Shown: positions 33,786 to 42,863, counted from the stretch's first letter. The stretch: DNA of 64,000 nucleotides from Chryseobacterium sp. KACC 21268 (GCA_028736075.1 CP117875.1:1054001-1118000), one strand, 5' to 3'. Notes: generated by a model from the letters alone, not told the origin. A program made the numbers and translations.

Positions 33786-34871
33786 TCAGCTTTCTTTTGG
33801 TAAATCTTCGTCTACTCCGTGGTTTGCGTGTGTCGCTTTCGGGCGGAGGCGGTGTGCTCTCAATTCCTGATATTCGTCTCTGCTTTTAAAAATATTGATG
33901 GCTGTGAAAATAGCTTCGGCAAATGATGTCTCGTCCGCAATATTTTTCCCCGCAATATCGTAGGCAACACCGTGATCCGGCGAAGTTCTGATAAAAGGTA
34001 AGCCTGCAGTGTAGTTCACGCCTTCTTCATAAGCAATCGTTTTGAACGGTGCCAGACCTTGGTCGTGGTACATAGCCAAAACGGCGTCGAATGCTTTATA
34101 TTTTTCTGGTTGAAAAAAACTATCCGCCGGATAAGGACCAAAAGCCATAATGCCTTCATTAAATAAATCCTGAATGGCAGGCTGAATGATTTCGATTTCT
34201 TCTTTTCCGATTACGCCACCGTCACCAGCGTGAGGATTGAGTCCAAGAACGGCAATCTTTGGTTTTTCTACGCAGAAATCTTCTTTCAATGTCGCAACCA
34301 ATTGCTTGATTTGTTTCTTGATATTTTCTTTTGTGATGTTGCTCGCAATCTCGGCAACCGGAATGTGGTGCGTGGAAACCGCAACCTTCAAACCTTCGCT
34401 GACCATAAACATCACGGCTTTTTTTCCTGCTTTTTCCTCGAAATAACCGGTGTGGCCAGCGTGGGCGAAACCGTATTTCATCATTTCGTCTTTGTTGATT
34501 GGTGCCGTTACGAGAACGTCGATGTCTTTGTTTAATAATGCTTCTGTTGCAGAGTTCAAAGAGTCGATGGCCATTTTTGTGGATTCTTCCGTTGGGACAC
34601 CAAATTCAATATTGCTGTTCTCCTTGGTCAGATTCACCATATTGATTTTGCCAGACTGAGCTTCTTTCGCTTCGTTGATGTAATTGAAATTGGTCTGAAG
34701 TTTAAAAACATTTTTCTGATAAGTGAAAAGTTTTCCTGAACCAAAGATGACGGGCGTAAAAAAGTCTGTGATGGATTTATCTTTCAGAGATTTGAGGATG
34801 ATTTCCGGGCCGATTCCGTTGAAATCGCCGATTGAAATTCCTACTCTGATTTTATGGTGTTTGGAGCTCAT
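33786..34871 (-). CDS. pdxA: 4-hydroxythreonine-4-phosphate dehydrogenase
   Basis: 361 residues. PdxA oxidises 4-phosphohydroxy-threonine in the DXP-dependent route to pyridoxal phosphate. Seen: VGISIGDFNGIGPEIILKSL, the metal-site HAGHTGYFEEKAGKK, LGLNPHAGDGGVIGKEEI, AMYHDQGLAPFKTIAYEEGV and RTSPDHGVAYDIAGK. These include the three metal-binding histidines. The length is about 30 residues more than E. coli PdxA, mainly at the C-terminus. Confidence 0.96.
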   Translation of the reverse strand: MSSKHHKIRVGISIGDFNGIGPEIILKSLKDKSITDFFTPVIFGSGKLFTYQKNVFKLQTNFNYINEAKEAQSGKINMVNLTKENSNIEFGVPTEESTKMAIDSLNSATEALLNKDIDVLVTAPINKDEMMKYGFAHAGHTGYFEEKAGKKAVMFMVSEGLKVAVSTHHIPVAEIASNITKENIKKQIKQLVATLKEDFCVEKPKIAVLGLNPHAGDGGVIGKEEIEIIQPAIQDLFNEGIMAFGPYPADSFFQPEKYKAFDAVLAMYHDQGLAPFKTIAYEEGVNYTAGLPFIRTSPDHGVAYDIAGKNIADETSFAEAIFTAINIFKSRDEYQELRAHRLRPKATHANHGVDEDLPKES

Positions 34872-35128
34872 TTGTTTATCTTTGACATTTATAAAGAATT
34901 TACAAAATTACAATTTTTTAGGTAGTTTTTCTTATGAAACGGATGCTAATTTAAATGGTTAAAGTTTCTTTGGATGACAAAGCCCATAGCCCTGATAGTA
35001 GCGGCATCCTTTTTTGTGATTGCGATGGCTGAATGGTTCTATTGATGAACTCGGTTTGTTCGCAAACACAAAAAAGATATAGCGGATAGCAGGATTAAGC
35101 TCCAAAAAATTAAAAATATTAAGAAAGA

Positions 35129-35725
35129 ATGTTTACAGGAATCATAGAAGCTACGGGAAAAGTAGAGAAAATTGACAGAAACGAAAGTAATATAGATTTT
35201 ACGCTGAGCGGACCTTTTACTCAGGAACTGAAAATCGACCAGAGTCTGGCGCATAACGGCTGTTGTTTGACAGTGGTTGAGATTACCGAGAATACTTATA
35301 AAGTGACGGCCATCAACGAAACGCTGGAGAAAACGAATCTTAATTTTTGGAATGTGGGCACGGAAGTCAATTTGGAACGTTGTTTGCGCTTCGAAGGAAG
35401 ACTGGATGGACACATCGTGCAAGGTCACGTGGACAAAACGGGAACGGTAGAAAGCATCGAAAATCAGGACGGAAGTTATTTCATCACCATCAATTACGAC
35501 GAAACTACGGAATATACGACTGTTCCGCAAGGCTCAATCACGGTGAATGGAATCAGCCTGACGGTTGCTGAGAGCGGAGATGGAAAGTTTTCTGTGGCGA
35601 TAATCCCGTACACCTGGGAGTTCACGAATATGAAAAACCTGCAGAAAGGCGATGTGGTAAATCTGGAATTCGATATTATCGGAAAATACGTTGCCAAACT
35701 ACTTAAAAAACAGAATGTCATTTAG
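35129..35725 (+). CDS. ribE: Riboflavin synthase (alpha chain)
   Basis: 198 residues. Two tandem lumazine-binding domains are clear: MFTGIIEATGKVEKIDRNES opens the first, and RLDGHIVQGHVDKTGTVESI opens the second at about residue 92. SLAHNGCCLTVVEI and SITVNGISLTVAESG are the matching mid-domain motifs. It converts two 6,7-dimethyl-8-ribityllumazine molecules to riboflavin. No FMN riboswitch was recognised upstream. The gene end overlaps the following kinase gene by 11 bases. Confidence 0.97.
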   Translation: MFTGIIEATGKVEKIDRNESNIDFTLSGPFTQELKIDQSLAHNGCCLTVVEITENTYKVTAINETLEKTNLNFWNVGTEVNLERCLRFEGRLDGHIVQGHVDKTGTVESIENQDGSYFITINYDETTEYTTVPQGSITVNGISLTVAESGDGKFSVAIIPYTWEFTNMKNLQKGDVVNLEFDIIGKYVAKLLKKQNVI

Positions 35726-37169
35726 TGATTATAAAGGTTATCGGTTAAGGAATAGGGTTTTCATCGGGTTTCTTACTATTTGTATCTTGAGTGTTGTCAC
35801 TTCGGCGGCTTTGTCTTTCGTGATTCTTCGGGACAATGCGAAGAAGGTGAGCAAGACCGATATGCAGAACAAATCTCAGGCACTTTTGGCTTCTTTGGAT
35901 TACGCGCTCAGTCATTCTCAGGTTCAAACCTACGATATCCCGAAAGTTTTGGAGAACGAAATCTACGAGATTGCGGATATCAACAAACACGACATCATCA
36001 TCTATGACCTCAAAGGAAATTATCTTCTCTCCAACAAAGACCCAAATCTTGTTGAGCAAAAGAAAATGCCTGCGGATGTTCTAAGAGAAATACGCAAAAA
36101 CGGAAAACAGTACGATGACAAGTCTTATGATGAGAAATTAGGTGCGAGTATTGTCTCTTCTTATATGGTTCTGAAAAATAATATGCTGGAAGATATTGCC
36201 TATATCTATTTCCCGTATTATCATAATGAGAGCGCTTATATGGAGGTTTTCAAACATTACTTCGCTTATATTATTGGTGTTAATATTTTGATTATCATCT
36301 TCAGTATCTGGCTCAGCTGGATTATTTCCAATAATTTGACGGAAGCGATTATCAGGTTTACATCGATGATTAGTAAGATTAATTTGTTTGATAGAAATCT
36401 GCAACCCATCAAATATTATAAAAACGATGAGCTGAATGCCTTGGTCAAAGCTTACAATAAAATGATTGCCGAGATTGCCGACCAACGCGAGCGACTAAGT
36501 TACATCGAGAAACAATCCGCCTGGCAGGAAATGGCGAAGCAAGTGGCGCACGAAGTCAAAAATCCTTTGACACCAATGAAGTTGATGATGCAGAACTTCG
36601 AAAGGAAATTTGACCCGAACGACCCAAATATTACGAATAAAGTTAAAAACTTGAGCGAAATCGTCATTGGTCAAATCGATGTCATCAGTAGAGTAGCGAG
36701 TGCGTTTTCACAATTTGCGCAGTTGCCGGAGAAAACGGATGAGGAGATTTCTTTGAATAAGGAAGTTAGGAATTCACTCACCATTTTCAGTGATGAAAAT
36801 ATTTTTGTCCACGCTAATCACGATGATATCCGGATGAAAATCGACAAAGATTACCTCACCAGAATCATCACCAATCTTGTGACCAACGCCAGTCAGGCAA
36901 AATCCGATGATAGAAAATCCGTCATCAATGTTGACCTCGAGAAAATCGAAAAGCGAATCAAAATCACTGTTCAGGATAATGGCGTAGGAATTCCGACCGA
37001 TAAGCTCGATAGGATTTTTGACCCAAATTTCACTTCCAAAAACAGCGGAATGGGAATCGGACTCACAATGGTAAAACGAATGGTGGAAGATTACAACGGC
37101 ACAATCACCGTGGTTTCCGAAGTTGACAAAGGCGCAACCTTCACTATTTCTATGCCTTCAAATATGTAA
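35715..37169 (+). CDS. Membrane sensor histidine kinase (NtrY-like)
   Basis: 484 residues from the ATG at 35715, which lies within the last codons of ribE (11-base overlap). Two helices (about 14-37 and 183-205) enclose an extracytoplasmic domain of about 145 residues. A HAMP-like linker follows. The phosphoacceptor is His279 in AHEVKNPLTPMKLMMQNFER, close to the NtrY pattern. N box TNLVTNASQA, G1 VQDNGVGIP, F box FDPNFTSK and G2 GMGIGLTMVKRM are intact. No response regulator gene is adjacent, so the partner is unknown. Confidence 0.92.
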   Translation: MSFSDYKGYRLRNRVFIGFLTICILSVVTSAALSFVILRDNAKKVSKTDMQNKSQALLASLDYALSHSQVQTYDIPKVLENEIYEIADINKHDIIIYDLKGNYLLSNKDPNLVEQKKMPADVLREIRKNGKQYDDKSYDEKLGASIVSSYMVLKNNMLEDIAYIYFPYYHNESAYMEVFKHYFAYIIGVNILIIIFSIWLSWIISNNLTEAIIRFTSMISKINLFDRNLQPIKYYKNDELNALVKAYNKMIAEIADQRERLSYIEKQSAWQEMAKQVAHEVKNPLTPMKLMMQNFERKFDPNDPNITNKVKNLSEIVIGQIDVISRVASAFSQFAQLPEKTDEEISLNKEVRNSLTIFSDENIFVHANHDDIRMKIDKDYLTRIITNLVTNASQAKSDDRKSVINVDLEKIEKRIKITVQDNGVGIPTDKLDRIFDPNFTSKNSGMGIGLTMVKRMVEDYNGTITVVSEVDKGATFTISMPSNM

Positions 37170-37172
37170 TGA

Positions 37173-37874
37173 ATGAAACCTTTTCGATTTCAACAATTTG
37201 ACATTCAACAAAACGTTGACGTTTTCCGAGTTGGGACAGATGCGGTTTTGCTTGGTGCTTTAGCAAATGTTTCTGAAGCAAAGACTGTTTTGGAAGTTGG
37301 AACTGGAACCGGAATTATTTCATTGATGATAGCTCAAAGAAATTTGGAAGCACAGATTTTAGCAATCGATATTAATCCTGAAGCGGTCAATATTTCTCAA
37401 ACCAATTTCTCCAATTCTCCTTTTTCTGAACGACTCAAAAGTCAACTTCAAGATTTGAAAAACTTTGATACCGAGGAAAAGTTTGACTTAATCATTTCAA
37501 ATCCACCTTATTTTGAAATCAATTCTTCCGAAAAAGATATTCTCGCAAGACAAAGATTAGAATTGAATTTTTCTGATTTAATAAAAAAATCAAGTCAACT
37601 ACTTTCTGAAAATGGACTTTTCACAGTCGTCATTCCCATTGATTCTGAAAAGGAATTCTCTAGTATTTGTTCTAATTATAATTTGTTCTTACAAAGAAAA
37701 GTCATTATCAAAGGCATTATAACCTCAGAACCGAAACGTTTAGTTTTAGAATATTCATCCATAGAATCAGAAACTCAAGTGGAAAACTTCGTCATAGAAA
37801 AATCCCCAAGAGTTTATTCGGATGAATATCTCGAGCTGACAAAAGACTTCCATCAATTCAACAAAAAACTGTAA
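37173..37874 (+). CDS. trmN6: tRNA1(Val) (adenine37-N6)-methyltransferase
   Basis: 233 residues. The Rossmann SAM site is VLEVGTGTGIISLMIAQR, with DINPEA as the acidic loop, and the N6-adenine methyltransferase motif IV is SNPPYF at about residue 110. FRFQQFDIQQNVDVFRVGTD at the start is the usual TrmN6/YfiC opening. It starts 3 bases past the kinase stop codon, so it is the third gene of the ribE transcription unit. Confidence 0.93.
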   Translation: MKPFRFQQFDIQQNVDVFRVGTDAVLLGALANVSEAKTVLEVGTGTGIISLMIAQRNLEAQILAIDINPEAVNISQTNFSNSPFSERLKSQLQDLKNFDTEEKFDLIISNPPYFEINSSEKDILARQRLELNFSDLIKKSSQLLSENGLFTVVIPIDSEKEFSSICSNYNLFLQRKVIIKGIITSEPKRLVLEYSSIESETQVENFVIEKSPRVYSDEYLELTKDFHQFNKKL

Positions 37875-37914
37875 TAAAAAAAACCCTTTCAGAATTTGAA
37901 ACTCTGAAAGGGTT
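37875..37914 (-). terminator. Terminator after ftsE
   Basis: On the minus strand AACCCTTTCAGA and TCTGAAAGGGTT form a perfect 12-bp stem with a nine-base loop, followed by a T-run over the end of trmN6. It may also end the rightward unit. Confidence 0.85.
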
Positions 37915-37975
37915 ATGTTTTATGAATTAAATTCGGCTCCCTTTAGGGTTGGTTGGGGTAAAACGAATTTTATTT

Positions 37976-38686
37976 CTACTCGAAAAGTTCCGCCGTATCC
38001 AAAACAGAAACCTGTCCATTTTCACAACGGATTGCTTCACCAGGATAATTCTGAATCATATGATAATCGTGCGTCGCCATCACAACAGCGCAATGGTTTT
38101 CCTCCGCAAGATTCTTTAGAAGCGTCATTATGTCGTTCGAGGTCTCCGGGTCAAGATTCCCAGTCGGCTCGTCCGCAAGGATTAATTCCGGATGGTTTAA
38201 CAAAGCTCTCGCAATCGCTGCACGCTGTTGCTCACCACCAGAAAGCTGATGAGGCATTTTGTGCTTTTTGGTTTTCATCCCAACGCTGGATAGAACTTCA
38301 TCAATTCTCGCTTCCATTTTCAATTTGTCTTTCCAGCCAGTTGCTTGCAAAACAAATAGAAGGTTTTTCTCAATATTTCTGTCCGGCAAAAGCTGAAAAT
38401 CCTGGAAAACGATTCCTAATTTTCTTCTCAGGTTTGGAACTTCGGATTGCTTTAGTTTCTTCAAATCGAATCCCGCAACCTGTCCGCTTCCGCCTTGTAG
38501 AGGCAATTGTCCGTAAAGCACTTTCAAAAGAGAACTCTTTCCAGAACCAGTTTTTCCGATAAGGTAGCAGAATTTCCCTTTCTTGATATGAAGGTCAACA
38601 TCATTCAGGACTGTGAAATTCTTCTGAACAATCTTTGCGTTGCTCAAATCTATAATATCTACTCCCGGGTCGTTTCTATGCGGCAT
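37976..38686 (-). CDS. ftsE: Cell division ABC transporter ATP-binding protein FtsE
   Basis: 236 residues. Walker [10 protein letters not shown] (about 43-51), Q loop [11 protein letters not shown], signature [16 protein letters not shown], Walker [13 protein letters not shown], and the His switch ATHDYHM are all present. [20 protein letters not shown] is the FtsE-type Q-loop region. FtsE works with the membrane protein FtsX to control peptidoglycan hydrolases during division; no ftsX is next to it. Confidence 0.9.
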   Translation of the reverse strand: MPHRNDPGVDIIDLSNAKIVQKNFTVLNDVDLHIKKGKFCYLIGKTGSGKSSLLKVLYGQLPLQGGSGQVAGFDLKKLKQSEVPNLRRKLGIVFQDFQLLPDRNIEKNLLFVLQATGWKDKLKMEARIDEVLSSVGMKTKKHKMPHQLSGGEQQRAAIARALLNHPELILADEPTGNLDPETSNDIMTLLKNLAEENHCAVVMATHDYHMIQNYPGEAIRCENGQVSVLDTAELFE

Positions 38687-38823
38687 AATTTCAAGTTGAA
38701 GGTTGTGAAAATCAAAAATAGCAAAAACTTATTTTCCTGCTTTCAATTTTGGGAAATTTTAACAACAAAAAATGTCTGAAACAATGTCCAGACACTTTTT
38801 GTATATGATAATTTTTGAAGAAA

Positions 38824-38982
38824 TTATCTCTTAGCGCGAGATGCACTAACAGTTAAGCTCTTTCTGCCTTTCGCTCTTCTAGCTGCCAACACTCGTCTTC
38901 CGTTTGGTGTAGACATTCTTTCACGGAAACCGTGTTTGTTTCTTCTTTTTCTCTCAGATGGTTGGAATGTTCTTTTACTCAT
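38824..38982 (-). CDS. rpmH: Large ribosomal subunit protein L34
   Basis: 52 residues read directly from the minus strand. It starts [20 protein letters not shown] and continues [19 protein letters not shown], the strongly conserved L34 sequence, then ends [13 protein letters not shown]. It is not accompanied by rnpA or dnaA here. A full promoter lies 45 bases upstream. Confidence 0.98.
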   Translation of the reverse strand: MSKRTFQPSERKRRNKHGFRERMSTPNGRRVLAARRAKGRKSLTVSASRAKR

Positions 38983-39026
38983 CACTAATATATTTAGTTC
39001 GTAATTACTATTAAATTTTCAGATTG

Positions 39027-39057
39027 CAAATATACAGCTTTTATTTTGCTCCACAAG
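39027..39057 (-). promoter_or_regulatory. Promoter of rpmH
   Basis: On the minus strand TTG (39054-39056), spacer of exactly 19 bases, TATATTTG (39027-39034). Full consensus. Confidence 0.85.
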
Positions 39058-39104
39058 TATTTGAAAACTTTTTTACAATAATTTTCAACAACTTAGAATT
39101 TGAT

Positions 39105-39217
39105 TTATTTGGGCAGCTTTATCCGCCTTCCGTTCCCAATCTTTTTTGCCAGACGATTTCAGTTTAAATAGAACGTGAGTATTAACAAAAAAGGATTTCC
39201 ACTCAAGTCGGGCTGCG
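39105..39217 (-). repeat. Dispersed intergenic element family 1, copy C
   Basis: On the minus strand it begins GCAGCCCGACTTGAGTGGAA, then ATCCTTTTTTG. It ends TTGGGAACGGAAGGCGGATA followed by AAGCTGCCCAAATAA. The centre (about 60 bases) differs from copies B and D. A short open frame across it reads through repeat sequence only. Confidence 0.82.
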
Positions 39218-39256
39218 GGTTTCAATACAAAACAACAGTCAACATAAAAACACTGT

Positions 39257-39308
39257 TTTGTCATTCCGTAGGAATCTAGACTATCGAGATTCTTTCGGAA
39301 TGGCAAAA
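39257..39308. repeat. Dispersed hairpin element family 2, short copy
   Basis: TTTTGTCATTCCGTAGGAAT at the left and ATTCTTTCGGAATGGCAAAA at the right are inverted arms with a short CTAGACTATCGAG middle. It is 40 bases from copy C of family 1. Confidence 0.72.
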
Positions 39309-39360
39309 TTACGTTTTAATAATTTCTAATCTTATAAATTTGCTCTAACTAAAATCAAAA

Positions 39361-39705
39361 ATGATGGTTTCAAAAGAAAATTCCGAGCATTACATTTGGG
39401 GAAACAATTGTGACAGCTGGGTTTTATTAAACTCAGAAAATCTTTCTATCAAACAGGAAATGATGCCTCCAAAAACAAAAGAGCAACTTCATTTTCACAG
39501 AAACGCACAACAGTTTTTCTTTATTCTCAAAGGAAAAGCAAAATTTCACAAGGACGAAAATGTTTTCGAAGTATCGGAAAATTCGGGTTTTCACATTCTG
39601 CCAAATCAAATTCATCTGATAGAAAATGACACAGAAAATGATTTGGAATTCTTGGTCATATCCAATCCTTCCACAAATAATGATAGATTTGCAGTAGAAA
39701 AATAA
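39361..39705 (+). CDS. Small cupin-domain protein
   Basis: 114 residues (or 113 if the second ATG is used). Cupin motif 1 is seen as KEQLHFHRNAQQFFFILKGK (His-x-His, then a Gln in place of the usual Glu), and motif 2 as GFHILPNQIHLIENDTEN. A single conserved beta barrel of the RmlC-like type, probably metal-binding through the histidines. Substrate unknown. It ends 3 bases before waaA and is likely co-transcribed; a TAAATTTG -7-like element lies 18 bases upstream of the start. Confidence 0.78.
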   Translation: MMVSKENSEHYIWGNNCDSWVLLNSENLSIKQEMMPPKTKEQLHFHRNAQQFFFILKGKAKFHKDENVFEVSENSGFHILPNQIHLIENDTENDLEFLVISNPSTNNDRFAVEK

Positions 39706-39708
39706 AAG

Positions 39709-40968
39709 ATGAAATCTCTATACAATCTTTTCGTCCGCCTGATGATTTTCGGGATGAAGGTCTTTGCACTCGTCAATTCCAAAACCAAAAAAGGAATCCG
39801 AGGCAGAAAACAGTCTTTGGAAATCGTAAGAAATGCTTTTTCACCACAAGATAAAGTACTGTGGATGCACGCTTCCAGCTTAGGCGAGTATGAGCAAGGT
39901 CTGCCAGTTCTCGAAAAATTAAAAGAACAATTCCCTAATAATAAAGTTTTAATCACGTTCTTCTCGCCATCTGGTTACGAAAATGTGAAGAAGAAAAAAC
40001 ATATCGCGGACGCGATTTGCTATTTGCCATTCGACAAAAAGAAAGACGTTCAAGAATTTGTTTCCAGCTTCGATTGTCAGATTTTCTTCACCGTAAAATA
40101 CGATTATTGGTACAATCTCCTAAGCGAACTGAAAAACCGAGGAACAAAACTTTATGTCATTTCCGCATTGTTTTACGAGCACCAAATCTTCTTCGAGAAC
40201 TACGGAAAATGGTTTGCAAAACAACTAAAAAATAACATCGATTGGTTTTTTCATCAGACCATCAAATCTTCTGCGTTGGCGAAAAATATTGGTTTGGTCA
40301 ATTCCTCCGTTTCCGGCGACACGAGATTTGACCGCGTGAAACAATTTTTAGACAGAGACAATCATCTGGATTTCATAGAAGATTTCAAAGGCAGTCAGAA
40401 ACTAATTGTTTTCGGAAGTTCGTGGCAAACTGAGGAAGATATCGCCCAGCTTTTGGTGAAAAAACTGCCCGAAACCAAGTTCGCCATCGCACCTCACGAT
40501 TTGCATCGCGTTCCGCATTTGTTAAAATTATTTCCAAATGCGATTTTATATAGCAGTTTAAAAGACCATCAATTATCAATTATCAATTATCAATTATTAA
40601 TTATCGACAGCATTGGAAAACTCTCCAAATTGTATTCTTATGCAGATTTGGCGGTTGTTGGCGGCGGATTTCATTCTGCGGGATTGCATAATATTTTGGA
40701 AGCGGCGGTTTATTCAGTTCCCGTAATTTTCGGAAATCAATATCAGAAAAATCCAGAGGCAGATGATTTGGTTACAGCAAAAGGCGGGAAGCATTTTGAC
40801 GATTTTGTGACTGCGGCCGCATTCATCGAGGAAGTGATGAAAAAAGATTTGTCAGCCGAAGAAGGCGAAATTTCTTACCTGAAAGAAATGTCAAAAAATG
40901 CTGGTGACTTTGTGAATTCTCAGCCAAATTCTACTGAGATTATTTTGAGGAAAATTTTGAGTTTATGA
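39709..40968 (+). CDS. waaA: 3-deoxy-D-manno-octulosonic acid (Kdo) transferase
   Basis: 419 residues, GT-B enzyme that adds Kdo to the lipid A precursor at the inner membrane. Typical segments are a hydrophobic N-terminus (LYNLFVRLMIFGMKVFAL), LWMHASSLGEYEQGLPVLEK with the catalytic-type Glu, ITFFSPSGYE, VSGDTRFDRV, VFGSSWQTEEDI, VVGGGFHSAGLHNILEAAVY and NPEADDLV. Residues about 287-299 (HQLSIINYQLLIID) are encoded by five tandem copies of a 7-bp repeat placed just before the conserved IGKLSKLYSYADLAVVGGG. The frame is intact here. Confidence 0.95.
   Translation: MKSLYNLFVRLMIFGMKVFALVNSKTKKGIRGRKQSLEIVRNAFSPQDKVLWMHASSLGEYEQGLPVLEKLKEQFPNNKVLITFFSPSGYENVKKKKHIADAICYLPFDKKKDVQEFVSSFDCQIFFTVKYDYWYNLLSELKNRGTKLYVISALFYEHQIFFENYGKWFAKQLKNNIDWFFHQTIKSSALAKNIGLVNSSVSGDTRFDRVKQFLDRDNHLDFIEDFKGSQKLIVFGSSWQTEEDIAQLLVKKLPETKFAIAPHDLHRVPHLLKLFPNAILYSSLKDHQLSIINYQLLIIDSIGKLSKLYSYADLAVVGGGFHSAGLHNILEAAVYSVPVIFGNQYQKNPEADDLVTAKGGKHFDDFVTAAAFIEEVMKKDLSAEEGEISYLKEMSKNAGDFVNSQPNSTEIILRKILSL
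40568..40605 (+). repeat. Heptanucleotide tandem repeat inside waaA
   Basis: Four perfect copies of ATCAATT (40568-40595), one variant ATTAATT (40596-40602) and a partial unit. Since 7 is not a multiple of 3, gain or loss of one unit would shift the waaA frame. Confidence 0.9.
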
Positions 40969-41483
40969 AAATGAAACTTTCTATTTTAATGATTTTAATT
41001 TCAGTTTTGAGTTTTTCTCAAGACAAGAAAACTATTAAAAATTTTGTAGAAAGTTTTGTGGAGTATAGAATGAAAGATGGTAAATTTATTAAAAGAACAA
41101 AAGACATATTAGCTGTTGGAATGTTGAATTCTGAAGAATTTAAGAATAGCAAACTATTATCAATTCATTTTACTTCTATCGATTTACTGAGCGGATATCC
41201 TTATAAAAGTGTTTTTAAAGTTAAAGATTTCAAGACAATAATATATGAGAATGAATTTGCTCATAATTTTAACGGAATTTTTAAAAAGATGCCTTACGAA
41301 GTTTTTAATCTTGCAAAAAACGAGTATAATTACAATCCGAGGATGTGGAATTTTGTATTTAATAATAAAAGCGAGATTGTTATAATATATGGATTCCAAG
41401 GAAATTTTGAATTAATAGAATTTTTGAAAACGAAAGGTTTCAAATTTTCCAAAGACTTCAAAGAGAATATGGATTTAGATTAA
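40965..41483 (+). CDS. Secreted protein of unknown function
   Basis: 172 residues. The start overlaps the waaA stop by four bases (ATGA). A second ATG two codons later is equally possible. Signal peptide of about 20 residues (LSILMILISVLSFSQ). The mature part is lysine-rich and globular in character, with no recognised motif. Position suggests co-translation with waaA; a functional link is unproven. Confidence 0.65.
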   Translation: MKMKLSILMILISVLSFSQDKKTIKNFVESFVEYRMKDGKFIKRTKDILAVGMLNSEEFKNSKLLSIHFTSIDLLSGYPYKSVFKVKDFKTIIYENEFAHNFNGIFKKMPYEVFNLAKNEYNYNPRMWNFVFNNKSEIVIIYGFQGNFELIEFLKTKGFKFSKDFKENMDLD

Positions 41484-41484
41484 T

Positions 41485-42111
41485 CTACCTCAAAAAACCT
41501 TCACTCTTAATTCCTTTCACAATCAGTTCAAAATGGTCGGGAATATTTTCGCATTTCAGCCAGTTGAAATCTAATCCGTTGTTGATACACAATTTCTGTA
41601 AGTAAAGATTGTTGTCAATTTTCTCGTAAAGTTTGTCAAGGAATTCATCGATTTCCATCCAGTAATCTTCGTCCAGTTTTTTGGTCAGAGTCAGGGCTTT
41701 GAAGATTTTATTGATAAGATAAATGTAAAGTTTGTAAACGTTGTCAAATCTTTGTGTTCCAAGTTTTTCGTTGTATTCTAAGATTTCATTAATTAAAAAT
41801 AAATTCAAGGAAACATCACCGAATTTGTCCGTCGTGATTTTCACGTGCTCTGTAATTTCCGCGCTTATTTTTCTGATGAGGACAAGGAAATATTTTTGAT
41901 TCGCAATGTACTTTGAAGCTAACGAAACTTTCTCACGGATATTTTCTTCCATCGCATCTCGTTTGTCATCAACCGTTTCCAGGTCAATCAATTCGAAATA
42001 GAGTTTCTTGGAAAGCAATTTGTCTTTCTTCAACAATCGGAAAATCAATTTGTCTTTTTCGGCCGGCGAAAATTCACTCAAAGCCTGCTTGAATTCTTTT
42101 GAATATTCCAT
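41485..42111 (-). CDS. Hypothetical cytosolic helical protein
   Basis: 208 residues, mostly charged helices with no signal peptide or membrane segment (MEYSKEFKQALSEFSPAEKD, then FDNVYKLYIYLINKIFKALT). No family recognised. Its ATG overlaps the last base of the upstream glycosyltransferase stop codon (TAATG), implying coupled translation. The stop is 1 base from the convergent secreted-protein gene. Confidence 0.7.
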   Translation of the reverse strand: MEYSKEFKQALSEFSPAEKDKLIFRLLKKDKLLSKKLYFELIDLETVDDKRDAMEENIREKVSLASKYIANQKYFLVLIRKISAEITEHVKITTDKFGDVSLNLFLINEILEYNEKLGTQRFDNVYKLYIYLINKIFKALTLTKKLDEDYWMEIDEFLDKLYEKIDNNLYLQKLCINNGLDFNWLKCENIPDHFELIVKGIKSEGFLR

Positions 42112-42863
42112 TAATTGAAGATTTTTGAATATTTGATAAAACCGTTAAACGCCCAATTTGCCGTGTAATACAACGATTTCACAGTGGAGAATTTCATATA
42201 ATCTTTGTAAACCAAATATTGGTCCTTCATAATGTTTGATTTGTTTCTAGAAACGCTGTTGGCGAGCATTCGGTATTTTGATAAAGTTTTTTTCAATGGT
42301 TTTCCTTGCGGTATTTTCTTCAGAAGTTCCAGCCACATCACGTGGTCTTCGCGTTTTGTGCCTTCAGGAAAGTAGAATTTACCAACTCGTTTGGAATCGT
42401 ACATCGAAGCTAATAAAGATAATCTGCAGGTTTTCAAAAGATTATTGAAATTGACAATCGTATCTGCTTCGAAATCGCCTAAAACAGGATTCAGATTTTC
42501 ATCGCAACGGGAATAAGTGGAGTATGCCAATTCTGCATTTTCAGATTTCATAAAGTTGACCATTTCTTCGAGGAAATTCGGTTCCCAAAAATCATCCGCG
42601 TCTAGAAATGTGATAAATCTTCCTTTTGCATTTTCCAAAGAAATATTCCTTGCGTGTCCGGCGCCTCCGTTTCTCTCAGCTTTGAAAACTTTGATTCTCG
42701 GGTCGTTTTGTTTTTCCAGAATTTCGACAGAATTATCTGTGGAACAATCATCGGTAATCAGCCATTCCCAATCCTGAAAAGTTTGATTGAGGACAGAAGC
42801 GATGGTTTCATCCAAATATTTTGAAGAATTGTAATTCGGTGTGATGATTGAAATTTCCGGCAC
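42111..42863 (-). CDS. Family 2 glycosyltransferase
   Basis: 250 residues starting at GTG (PEISIITPNYNSSKYLDE). LITDDCSTDNS at about 35-45 and the metal site FITFLDADDFW near 88. GTKREDHVMWLELLKK (about 175-190) is the acceptor-side motif of WcaA-like enzymes. Probable role in surface glycan synthesis. It is separated from the main glycosyltransferase operon by 12 kb and lies near waaA on the opposite strand. Confidence 0.9.
   Translation of the reverse strand: MPEISIITPNYNSSKYLDETIASVLNQTFQDWEWLITDDCSTDNSVEILEKQNDPRIKVFKAERNGGAGHARNISLENAKGRFITFLDADDFWEPNFLEEMVNFMKSENAELAYSTYSRCDENLNPVLGDFEADTIVNFNNLLKTCRLSLLASMYDSKRVGKFYFPEGTKREDHVMWLELLKKIPQGKPLKKTLSKYRMLANSVSRNKSNIMKDQYLVYKDYMKFSTVKSLYYTANWAFNGFIKYSKIFN

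Noticed and set aside
34872-35128. FMN riboswitch before ribE
   Set aside because: The 257-base spacer shows none of the conserved RFN-element segments.
39085-39306. 73-codon open frame on the minus strand
   Set aside because: It lies wholly in family 1 copy C and a family 2 hairpin.
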